A stretch of DNA of 64,000 nucleotides from Pelecanus crispus (Eukaryota; Chordata; Aves; Pelecaniformes; Pelecanidae). Shown here one piece after another: positions 10,676-21,692 of this stretch. Position 1 is the stretch's first letter. Every line of letters begins with the position of its first letter. The notes under the pieces are model-generated. The model ran no database searches, was not told the origin of the DNA, and worked only from the letters and a program-made list of their open reading frames with translations. The stretch covers positions 10,891,806 through 10,955,805 of the forward strand of contig NC_134648.1 of the NCBI RefSeq assembly GCF_030463565.1. The letters run 5' to 3'. The translations under genes and the position numbers were made by a program.

Positions 10676-13347
10676 AAGCAGTAATTTTGTGACAGACACC
10701 TGCGATTTTCTGAAATTTTCATTTACCAAGGGATCAATCACATATTTGTTAATCGGGTGATGATTCCAAAAATGTCTACTTAAATCAGTGCTCACTTTGA
10801 ATACTAAATTACTTGAAATGCTTATGGAGACTTTACCCTCAGCTACTTGGATAACAGCTCTTCAGATTTCTTTCAGAAGCTACCTGCTTTTTTCCATGAG
10901 CCTCGGGCAAAAAGAGTACCTGGCATCTGTTTGGGAGCATTTTTAAAACATGGCATGCTCAGTAAAAATTTACCACCTCTACCTGATGCTAAAAAAAATA
11001 AACCTGTATTTATTTCTACCTGTTTTTCTTAAGCCATTATTGTACAACAGCCTTCCGGTATTGTTGCAAACCTGCTCAATTACACAGAGCAGCGGTCCCT
11101 AACCTTTGCCAGCCAATGTGCAACAGCAGTGCGCAATTATGCTGCAGGCAGCATCTTCCTATTGGCCTCAATTTTAACATTTTTATTTTTTGCAGCTGCA
11201 GCCAGTCTCAGAGGGTCTAGCAGGCAACACGTTATCCAGAAGCCCTGACTCGGAAACCACTTCTGTAGGGTAGCAATGTGAGGAATTTATTAATTTACCT
11301 TGTCTTATATTTCTTTGATTAAAATACATATATTGTCCCAGTGCCTGCCCATGAGGTTTGTTTAGCTGGTCCTTGGATGTGATGGTATGGGCTGCAAGAA
11401 GACACTGTACATGATTTCCAAAAAAGAGTAATGTGATTCACAATCAAAGGGTAATACCTTGACCAAATCCAGCTTGATGTACATAGTGAGTTTCATTGAC
11501 TTAACAATGGTGAAATGTCATTAAAAAGCCCTGACAGCAGATCCATTCCCTTTCCAGCCACTAGTGGTCTAAACATGGGGCTGTGAAGCAAGCCTGTGCT
11601 GAAAGACAGCATCTTCTTGGCAGAATTAGGCAAAAGATGAAGCTTTACTTGTTATAACCTATTTTTTTCCTGTATGAAGGTGATGTGCATGAGCTAAACT
11701 AAACATCTTCCTCCTAGGTGACACAAAAGAGCTATCTAAAAACGTGTACAACTTTGTTAGAGTTGAGAAAAGTGCAGCTAGAAAACATACATGATTAGCT
11801 TTTGTACAGAAATTAAAGCATTTCCCCATGCTTGTAGGAGTTTTTTCTCCAATAAAGTGGCTACTGGCCTGAACCCAACTACATGGTAGATACAGATGAT
11901 TTTCCAGCACATTTGGTTTGAGCCATTCATGTATGTTGGCTCTGTTACATGAGTGGTAAGGGGGCTGTACAGGTGCAGTAGCTATCGGAAAAATAATGGA
12001 AGTGAGCTGAGGGGTTGCTGAGCCTGATATCAGGGTTTGTCTACAAGCTCAACTTCATGGCGCCCCTGAGTCCCAGTGCTGAGCAGCCAGATCCCTGGAG
12101 ATCCACTCCTTTCTCGCATGACATCTGATGCAGTTGGCTGTGTGGCTCCCCGTTGTCTGAGTATTTGGTGTGTGACTCAGACCCAGAGGGCAGGAGGGAG
12201 GGGGACAGGAGGGGACTGGATGCTTGTGGTATGCACAGCATCTTTATTTTTCACGTAATTTGCCCTATTATGGGAAGTACTGCACAGTGCTTAGAGCATA
12301 AGTTTAAGGGCTAATGAGTTCCAGGTTTAACATGCTGTTCTACTGGATTTAAAGGGTGACATGGGTAAGTCAGATTTTAAAGGTTTTCAGAAAACTAAAA
12401 ATGCAAATTAGACATTTAATGAAAAATCTTCAATTAGTTCAATAAGAGTTATATATCAGAGCACCCTTGAAAATCCCAATAGACATCCTTAAGCATTTAG
12501 ATACCTTAATAAGCTGGATCTTTTTCTGTTCCATTCCTCCGTTCCCTACTTGTAAAATTTGATAAAATTTGAAATTGATAATATTTCTATATCATAGAAG
12601 GGTTTTATGAGTGTAAATTGCTAAGTCTGAGCATACCAAATATGTAATACATTCGGAAGGGTGAGTCATATGGACCTCTTGGAGATACTCAAGTGAAAAC
12701 CATGTTAGTCATATGGGCATTTGTAAACAATCACTCAAGATCATGTAATATCACCCCATGACACCAGATAAAGCAAATATTGTAGACGAGGAATGGAAGT
12801 TGCTTGACTAGAATTATACTAATGTGTAAAAAAGAAAAAAAAAACCAAACAAACAAAAACCACGAAGGCAGAAAATCTTAATGGAAAGACTGACCATTCA
12901 AAGAGGAATTAAGACCAAAAAAAGTTGCATTTCCTTGTGGACCATTTCTCTAATAGATTTACCTTGCAACTTAACTAAAAAACTTGGTGTGGCATGAATC
13001 AAGCCTGCTAGAAAGGGCATATATGTTTTTGTACATATGACTTTGGACTTTTTAAAAGATGGACACTTTGGGGGGGAAAAAAAATCAAGAGGAAGAGTTA
13101 CATGGTTTTGATTTAGGATAGTTTAGAGTTTGGCATAGAAGAGAGAAAGAAAGTCTTTTGGTGGCTGGAGCCAGTGCCCTGTTCTCAGTCTGCCTGGTAC
13201 ATGACTGTGAATTACACTTCTTCCATTGTAGTTGATTTGACTGCTTTAGAGTTGCATTTCAGACATCTCAGAAATCAACCTTAAAGCTTTTGCCACTAGT
13301 TGTTGTTGTAGTTCTTGGGTGTAGGTGATTCTGGGTCTTTTGGGGAT

Positions 13348-13364
13348 TTTTGTTGTTGTTGTTC
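13348..13364 (+). repeat. Short (TTG)n repeat
   Basis: A few tandem TTG units lie in a TTG-rich neighbourhood (13300-13365) of intron 1. Nothing else is recognisable here. Confidence 0.6.
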
Positions 13365-15299
13365 TGTAGTGAATCTTGGTTTTTAAAAAAACAGCTTCCC
13401 AGAGATAGCAGTGGTAGGCTGCCATTGCTCTTTGTAGACCTGATGGATTTCTGCACTGCCTTTTGTTGTAGTGTTTTGCCAACTTTACAGCAACTTGTGA
13501 TGCCTGCGTACCTTCCAGTGACTGGTAGATACAGCAACAAAGTGCTTAATGCATTTACATGTTCTCTGGCATTTGCCAAACATCCATAAAATTAAGTTAT
13601 ATAAACAAAAAGTATAAAAGAGTTGCACACTGAGACTGCCTTACACAAAACTTCATGTCCTTAGCACATTCTACAGACTGAATTTTTCTTCCTTTAATTA
13701 AAAAGTATGCAACCCTTGAAAACTTGGAATAAAAAATTTACAAAGGTCAGAGGAAGCTGTTATGAACCTGAGGACTGGATAAAAAAGATGCTTACAAAGA
13801 TAAGGGATGTTAAAAAAGTCTACACCATTAATCCTAATGGATTTTCATTAGTGTCATAGTGGAAAAATAAATAGAAACAAAAAGTAAAATTTCCTATCCT
13901 TTTCTGTTGTGTTGGATTGCACATCTTGAGGATAAGCCAGTAAGGTCTACAGTATTCTTTGTTATGTGCTTTAAAATTGACTAATAGATGCTAAACCAGA
14001 ATACATGCTGAATATTGTGGGTATAGTGATGGCCATTAGGCATAAAGTATGCTACAGGTCATAAGTAAGAGATCAGTATTGTACAGTGACAGAAAGTCAG
14101 ATTTTAGTATTTGATGGAGGTAAAGATAGTTGACAATCAAGAAACTAAAAAATGTGTGCACGGAAATGTGATGGATATTGATGGACCAATGTATGAGAAG
14201 GTACAGTTATGGTCTTGCAGTAGAATTTAAGAACCTTATTAATCAGTACTTTATTTTTTAATGTCTATTTTCAACTTCAGGAAAGAGAAAAGCACGAAGA
14301 AACAAAAAGGTCTAACGGGCATAAACGGGGCCTCCAGCCCACCAGTGGAATGTGGGAGTCAAGGTTTTCTGTGGACAGTATTATTCTGGTAGACTGGTCA
14401 CTCCCTAGGAAGCTAATACTTGCAATTGAATAGTAGCCCAGCAAGCTTCCCTTTTATTCAGAACTGAGTTTAAAAACACCACCTGTCTTCAGAAAGTAGT
14501 TTAATTTCTTAAGAGGACATTTTAAAATTTTTGTAACTCAAATGACTTACTGATATATCCCCCCCAACTTCCATGAACATAACAAGCAGCAGAGTTTCAT
14601 CAAGTTGCTAAATACATCTAGATTTATCTAGATAAATGCAGAAAGCATTTACAGAGTTGTAAAGACATGAAGAGGATTTGAGTGGGTGAAATAACTTGAA
14701 GTATAATTTTTATTTTACTCATTATGAGCCATTGCTTTCCATGTTTTTGTTTTTATTTTCCTCCTCCAAAATGAATGTAAAATGCTGCCATTCAAAATTG
14801 ATAGTATTCTATATGTCATGTTAGTGCAAAACTTTTCACAAGATAGAGGATAAGTATGAATCGTATTCACATGTCAAATGAATGAAGAAGTATGAGGTCC
14901 AAGTTTCTTTGGGTTTCAAGAACCAAAGTACTATTTAAGGAGTTTTTTAAAAAAATACAATCACATTACATATTTTAGACTGAAAATATGTATTCTTTTT
15001 CTCTTTTGAAAAGTCAGGAACAAGTTTGCAGAAGGTAAAAATAATTATTTCCTGTTGCCTGTATTCTAAGATGCTCTGCTAGTTTAATTCCCTGTAAACA
15101 AATAGGGTCTCAGAGATTTTCCTGTCATACTTAAAGAGTTTAGTATTCGTTTTTCCTGTGAAATCTGTTTTAAACAGGTAACTAAACTTTGCAACAAAGT
15201 GTAGAAAACAGCAAATTTTGTTGAAAGAAAAGGGACTACCTGTGTGCTTAATAACAGCTTGAAGCCATAATTAAATGAATTTAAATAAAAGTAAAGTAA

Positions 15300-15324
15300 A
15301 TTAAAGTAAAGATTTTACTTTAAT
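15300..15324. repeat. Perfect 11-bp inverted repeat with 3-nt loop
   Basis: The arms attaaagtaaa and tttactttaat are separated by three bases, inside a TAAAG-rich stretch (15280-15325). It could form a small hairpin in RNA. It is AT-only apart from one G/C pair, so it is weak and may be chance. Confidence 0.6.
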
Positions 15325-17498
15325 GTAACTGCATATAACTTTTTCCTAGAATAGAGTTTTGTTCTTTTTACAGGTAACCTAAAGATGTATAGATATTTAA
15401 GTTATAATTTACACTTCAGAACCAGAGAAAAGGAAGACTACAGAGATCATTCTTCCCATAAAACTGATCTTGAGCTTTGATCAGGTTGGAGCACGTCATA
15501 TTAAACACTGTTCAAACATGAAAGGACAGATCCTTGCACTACTGAAATCACTTTGCATTTTTCAGCGGTGCAAAGCAACTTCAGTGTAGTAGTACTTTCC
15601 TCTGACTTGAGAAGACAAACATGAGTAGGTTTTCTGTGGTCCCTTTGACCAAGATTCATGCCACTGCTGTCCCGTGGCTGCTCTTGGCCATTGTGGGGAG
15701 GAGAGCAAGTTTAACTGTATGAGAAAAAGACAAGAGGAAGGTGGCTTCTAGCCCTCTTGGCCTCTGCACCCGTATTCAGTATAGGTGTGGAAAGCAAGAG
15801 CTTCCTGGGGCTTCCATTTCCATTTTGTTATTAATTTTCACTTACATGGGAATTATACCAAATGTCTGTTGTTTTCAGTATGCACTTATGCACTGAAACT
15901 ATAGCATAACATTGTGTTATGCTTGTGTTAAATAGACTGATGCCAACTACACCCCTTTGTATTTAACGAAAAAAGTATGTTTACTCGTCTACTATATTCA
16001 TTGTGTATATATACAAATAATATTTATTTACTGAAGTCATTGTAAGCAGATTTGTGAAGTAATCCTAAAAGTTAGAATAACATATGAATTGAATCAGAAT
16101 TCAGTTACCTCTACAGTCATCCCACAGTTTATGCAAGTCTCTTCCAAATGTGTGGTGAATGTTAAAAAAAACGGTTATTTTGAATTGTGAGTAACAAAAA
16201 TTTATATAATAGAAAACAACCTAAAGAGTAATGACAAAAACATCATTTTTTTTGTTTTAAATTTTAAATTTTAAAAATTAGGATGGCTAAATAGCATACA
16301 GTCTGTCTTACACCTGAATTCTCATCTTAAATGCCAATTTTGCTGATGAAAAAACACCCAGTAGGCTAAATTTAGCCCTTGTACATATGACTGTACTTGC
16401 CACTAAAACTTTATCACTGCATTTGTCATAACTCTTATTTCAATGGGATTTGCACATTCCTCCTAGATAGGGGGGAGAGAGGAAAGAATTTGCCAATTAT
16501 AGTTTCCTAACATCCATAAGCTTTATGCAGGCAACAATTTACATTTGGAGACACAAAGCTCTGATCGCTTAAGTAGAGGTGTTACTGTAATGGATTTATG
16601 GGTCATTAATTCCTCAAAAAACATGAACCCGTGTTACAATGACACTGTTTTTCAGTATTGGTAGAATTTGGAATTGTTACCTTTTTGTGTGATCCATACA
16701 TTTAGTGACCCAAGTATAAATGATTGGCCGCATGTCCTCCCAGATAGCTTTCTGGACATTTCCTTTCCAAACTAATTTCTGAGAGTTTAATTACACTGAC
16801 AGTTCAGAGACCTAGAAATGTAAGTCCAAAATGATTGCTGTCATAACAGCAGATCCAGTTAAATTCAGTCTTGAGGCTGTGCAGCACTATAGCATCTTTG
16901 GTGTGTGGTAAGCAGAGGTTGAACATAAACATAAAATGTGTAACAATGAACTTAATATGTATTTATGTTTAAAACCACATTTATAGATTTTAGTTCTTCC
17001 CCCACTGAAAATAATGGTCATTGTTGGTTTAGTGCAAAGCTGTACTTAAGAACATGGTATTGTGCATCTTTTGCTATATTTTGTCATTAATTTAAGCTCT
17101 TTTGTGGCTTTATTTAGACCAAAGAGATAAAGAGAGATTATTTTGTTCTAAAGCTTTATGTCCCTTTCATATTGCTAACAAAATTTTAGTTCAAGGGATA
17201 AGAATTTAGAATAATTAATTACAGATGGAAGGATTTTTCATAAAAATGCTGTCAGTGGCAACTTAGAAAATCTGTAATTCCTAGAGTTCATCATCTTACA
17301 AGATAAATCGTTTTTGCATGTTCTGTAGTACTGTTAAGTAGTGAGTACTTGATCCATTTATTTGGAGAGTACAGAAAAAATTTGTCACATAAAGAAAATG
17401 TTACGTATAATGGCTGGGAGTTCGCACATTTGTTACATTAGCTATTGTAATCACACTGAATCTTGTGTGGTTTAAGTTGCTCAATATGTTCAGCTGCA

Positions 17499-17513
17499 TT
17501 TTTTTTTTTTTTT
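17499..17513 (+). repeat. Poly-T run in intron 1
   Basis: A homopolymer of about 15 T. No retroposon body is visible on the opposite strand beside it. Confidence 0.7.
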
Positions 17514-18091
17514 ATTTAGACATTCATTAGCCAAGTAAAATCAGTTTGGCTTCCTTTGGCAGACATGTACAGTACAGGATTTTATCTTGTATAATTCCTG
17601 TGGTTAGTTGGAATTCAGAAATACAGTGCATGCAGTTGACACTGGCATATGCGACTGTATATCTTAAGCAAATTTACAGTTGATGTGTGTCTACCAAAGA
17701 TAAATGTTGGAAGACTCCAAGAGTACATAATCTGTCAGAAAAAGCTTTTAGATTATTCATGTAAATCCACCATACTAACAAAAAAAGTCAGGCACTAATG
17801 ATTTTGGAGCTAAAACTTTGAAAGGGCATGTAAAATAGTAAGAACTATGATTTGAAATAGGATCATTCCTTCCAGTATGCTTCCTCACTTGTTTTTTCCC
17901 AGTTGAGTTTTACACACACACAAAAAGACGACCTTGCTGACTTCCCTTGGAAATACGTTTCCTCAGTTTGCTACGTTTCCATCAGGAAGTTTGTTCAAAA
18001 TTTCTTAATTTTATCTTACTGTCTGTGAAAGTTCCCAAATATTTCATTTCCCTATGTGATGGACCTTTTTTTCTGTGTATACAAAACACTA

Positions 18092-18170
18092 ACCAACCAT
18101 TAACCTAACATTACCAAGTCCACTACTAAACCAATTAAGGGTAGAGTAGCAATTTCATGTTTCCTGGCTT
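18092..18170 (-). mobile_element. Old CR1 LINE 3'-end relic
   Basis: The segment 18092-18137 matches, with few changes, the CR1 3'-region motif also seen at 31570-31607 (ccattaacctaaca, then a ccaagt.cac.actaaacc stretch). Similarity fades by about 18170. It sits only about 30-65 bases from the start of the longer CR1 copy at 18203, in the same orientation, so the two are separate fragments rather than one continuous element. Confidence 0.6.
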
Positions 18171-18275
18171 GTTGGCTGGATTATTTATAATGAAAGCAAA
18201 AACTAGGAATCATTAAGATTGGAAAGGACCTCTAAGATCATCAGTCCCATCATCAACCCAACACCACGATGCCCA

Positions 18276-19724
18276 CTAAACCATGTTCCAGAGTGCCACA
18301 TCTACCCATTTTTTGAACACTTCCAGGGATGGTGACTCCACCACCTCTCTGGGCAGCCTGTTCCAATGCTTGACGACCCTTTCCGTGAAGAAATTTTTCC
18401 TAATATCCAATCTAAACCTCCCCTGGCACAGCTTGAGCCCATTTCCTCTCGTCCTATCGCTAACTACTTGGGAGAAGAGACCAACACCCACCTCACTACA
18501 ACCTCCTTTCAGGTAGTTGTAGAGAGCGATAAGGTCTCCCCTCAGCCTCCTCTTCTCCAGGCGAAACAATCCCAGTTCCCTCAGCCGCTCCTCATAAGAC
18601 TTGCTCTCCAGACCCTTCACCAGCTTCGTTGCCCTTCTCTGGACATGCTCCAGCACCTCAATGTCTTTCTTGTATTGAGGGGCCCAAAACTGGACACAGT
18701 ATTCCAGGTGCAGCCTCACCAGTGCCGAGTACAGGGGGACAATCACCTCCCTGCTCCTGCTGGCCATACTATTCCTGATACAAGCCAGGATGCTATTGGC
18801 CTTCTTGGCCACATGGGCACACTACTGGCTCATGTTCAGCTGGCTGTCAGCCAACACCCCCAGGTCCTTTTCGGCCAGGCAGCTTTGCAGCCACTCTTCC
18901 GCAGGCCTGTAGTGTTGCATGGGGTTGTTGTGACCGAAGTGCAGGACCTGGCACTTGGCCTTGTTGAACCTCATACAGTTGGCCTCGGCCCATCAGTCCA
19001 GCCTGTCCAGGTCCCTCTGCAGGGCCATCCTACCCTCCAGCAGATCGACACTCCCACCCAGTTTGGTGTCATCTGCAAACTTACTGAGGGTGCACTCAAT
19101 CCCCTCATCCAGATCGTTGATAAAGATATTAAACAAGACTGGCCCCAAAACAGAGCCCTGGGGAGCACTGCTCGTGACCGGCTGCCAACTGGACTTAACT
19201 CCATTCACCACTACTCTCTGGGCTGGGCCACCCAGCCAGTTTTTTACCCAGTGAAGAGTATGCACGTCCAAGCCATGAGCTGCCAGCTTCCTAAGGAGAA
19301 TGCTATGGGAGACTGTGTCAAAGGCTTTGCTGAAGTCCAGGTAGATGACGCCCGCAGCCTTTACTTCATCCACCAGGTGGGTTACCAGGTCATAGAAGGA
19401 GATCAGGTTGGTCAAGCAGGACCTGCCTTTCATGAACCCATGCTGGCTGGGCCTGATCCCCTGGTTGACCTGCACATGCCTGTTGAGCGCACTCAATATG
19501 AAATGCTCCATAATCTTTCCCGGCACCAAGGTCAGGCTGACAGGCCTGTAGTTCCCCGGGTCCTCCTTCCAGCCCTTCTTGTAGATGGGCGTCACATTGG
19601 CAAGCCTCCAGTCATCAGGGACCTCCCCTGTTAACCAGGACTTCTGACAGATGATGGAAAGTGGCTTGGCAAGCTCCTCTGCCAGCTCCCTCAGTACTCT
19701 TGGGTGGATCCCATCCGGCCCCAT
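18276..19724 (-). pseudogene. CR1 reverse transcriptase ORF2 remnant with two in-frame stops
   Basis: This is one reading frame of 483 codons on the minus strand. It spans RT palm motifs (LDFSKAFD, then FADD) and the CR1 C-terminal region ending ...VALWNMV. The protein would copy CR1 RNA at a nicked target. Two nonsense codons split it into an RT part (19724-18993), a middle piece, and a C-terminal part (18812-18276). Between the stops the frame still reads as CR1 protein ([16 protein letters not shown]), so decay is limited to point changes here. The upstream endonuclease domain is absent. Confidence 0.9.
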
Positions 19725-19889
19725 AGACTTGTGAGCGTCCAGGTGGCATAGCAGGTCATTAACTGCTGGATTATGAGGGCTCCATTCTGCTCCCTGTCCC
19801 TGTCTTCCAGCTCAAGGGCCTGAGTACCCTGGGATAACTGGTCTGGCTATTAAAGATAGAGGCAAAGAAGGCATTAAGTACCTCTGCCT

Positions 19890-19919
19890 CCCCCCCCCCC
19901 CCCCCACCCCCCCACCCCC
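19890..19919 (+). repeat. Poly-C/CCCCA tract inside the CR1 copy
   Basis: A nearly pure C run with two A interruptions (G-rich on the CR1 sense strand) interrupts the coding region of the CR1. CR1 protein-like sequence (AEVLNAFFASIF) reads immediately beside it. It is probably a post-insertion expansion, and its length may be unreliable. Confidence 0.8.
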
Positions 19920-21655
19920 ATCCAGCAAAGGATGGAGATTCTCCTTGGCTCTCTTTTTATTGTTGATGTACTTGTAAAACATTTTTTGTTATCTCTTACA
20001 ACAGTGGCCAGATTGAGTTCTAGCTGGGCTTTTGCTTTTCTAATTTCCTCCCTGCATGACCTAAGAAGATCCCTGTAATGTTTGACCCATCTTACACACA
20101 GATTATCTCATTGGGCATCTGGCCACAGCTATATCAAGTTCTCTTTAGTGTTCCCTTTTAAAACTTTCTACTTATTTTGTAATTTGCAAGAGGTTCATAT
20201 CTATGGAGTTAAAGGTTTCACTCATACATATTAAGATATTACAAAAGGTGTTTCTCACATGTATCGAATTATATAAATAATTACAACTTGTAATTCAGTA
20301 ATATATAGAAAGGAATGTACAATGCTAATTAGAAAATGATCAATGAGACCAACAGTCTTATGATCTTCTGTTTCCATTTGTAGCAGATGTTTTACCTGTT
20401 TAAAAGAGACATTTCTTTAATTTTTTTTTTCCCTGGAGAAGTTTAATGGATAAAATTAATGCCTAGTTATTCTATCTTTTTTTGGGAAGCCTACCATAAA
20501 TAGGGTGATCTCAAGTATTCATTACGCTAAGGTCTCTCTGCACAGCATAAAGGAAGGGAGTGTTTCCTGAGTCTGGCTACAGGGAAATAAAGCAGGTATT
20601 GAGTTGGTTCTTGCTGAGAGCTATTCTATTCCCTGTAGTAGGGCTGATGTAGGATATGTAGCAGTGGCATTATGGCAATTCTTACCTGCTGAAAAGAGCT
20701 TTTAGGTCCATTAGCAACCAAATACAAGAGAAAACATATCTGGTGTGGCTTGGAAAAAAGCTCTGAACAGAAAATTCTCTTATCAGTACTAATTTTTTTA
20801 AGCTTTACCAATTTGCTTGGGGTGATATAAGGCACAAATCTAAATGAATAGCTCCAATTTTCTTTAATTCTATGATTGTCCTCTCTCCTGCAGTAGATCA
20901 TGCCACCAGGAAAGGCTTCTATTTCTACATATGCCACTAAGGCATCCATGGCAACAAAAATCTAACTTAAACTTTTCCTTTTTTTTTTTTTTTAATTGAC
21001 AAGTATTAATGATGATTAATGAGTCAAACCAAAAATTTTCTCCATCCAAGTTAAGGACTGTGAGATAAATCATCATGTTTAATGAAGAAAATGACTATGG
21101 GGCAGGAAAATGGAGACCAGAAATTAGGCTTAGCTGGTAAACAGAAAAGTGAGAGGTTGACCTGGTTTGTTTTTTTTTTTTCATTTTATTTGTTTGTTCT
21201 AAATTTATAGCTGTCCCACAAAGAAAGAGAGGTGAAACCTCCTGGTGCAGCAGGCACAAGCAGGAAGCCTGTCACTTGTGCTGCTCAAGAGATGGATGTG
21301 AGGAGCGGAATGCCCAAGCTTCTGAAGAGGGTGACATCACTCGTGTTCCTAAGGGACCAAAGAGCACCGAGCAGATTTGCTGTCACTCGGAAATTAGAGT
21401 TAACTGAATTGAAGCCTGGGATTTTGAGGACCTGCCTACAGGGACATAGTAGACAGGAAAAGTTGTGGATATACCTTGTTATACCTCTTTTGTAAGAAGT
21501 TATATTTCTGGTTTCTATTACAGTAAAATTTGCCCTTTTTTTCTGAATTTAAAAGCCTTTTGAGCTTCTTTGGGGAGTTCACTGTAGAAAAAGGTAAAAA
21601 CAGATCTGTCTAAATGCTTTGGTTATCTTGGGGTCCCATCAGATGCTCACTGCCT

Positions 21656-21657
<2 letters not shown>

Positions 21658-21687
<30 letters not shown>
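21658..21687 (+). repeat. Poly-T run of 30
   Basis: Thirty consecutive T follow a CTTC context in intron 1. On the minus strand this would be a poly-A tail. The adjacent sequence at 21688 onward shows no retroposon or processed pseudogene I recognise, so it is listed as a homopolymer only. Confidence 0.85.

Positions 21688-21692
<5 letters not shown>

Larger units (their letters stand above)
18203..20110 (-). mobile_element. CR1 LINE, 5'-truncated, with degenerate reverse-transcriptase ORF
   Basis: Read on the minus strand, this carries most of the CR1 ORF2 reverse transcriptase and the C-terminal tail. Recognisable motifs include [32 protein letters not shown], the [10 protein letters not shown] block, a PQGSVLGP block and the catalytic FADDTK. 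The 3' end, at low coordinates, finishes with the CR1-type ...CTTAATGATTCCT end. The frame from 19724 down to 18276 is continuous except for two stop codons (TGA at 18990-18992 and a TAG near 18821). A frameshift near 19760 separates it from the upstream ELED-type segment. A C-rich run (19890-19919) has expanded inside. The 5' edge (about 20075-20160) is uncertain. The copy is antisense to SYT9 and cannot encode an active protein. Confidence 0.93.

Noticed and set aside
11091..11220. Possible hAT (Charlie-type) transposon end (cagcggtccctaaccttt)
   Set aside because: Only about 18 bases resemble a hAT terminal repeat. No matching opposite terminus or 8-bp duplication was found, so it is too weak to annotate.
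18366..19634. 422-codon plus-strand open frame
   Set aside because: It is the antisense shadow of the CR1 reverse transcriptase. The minus strand carries the recognisable RT motifs.
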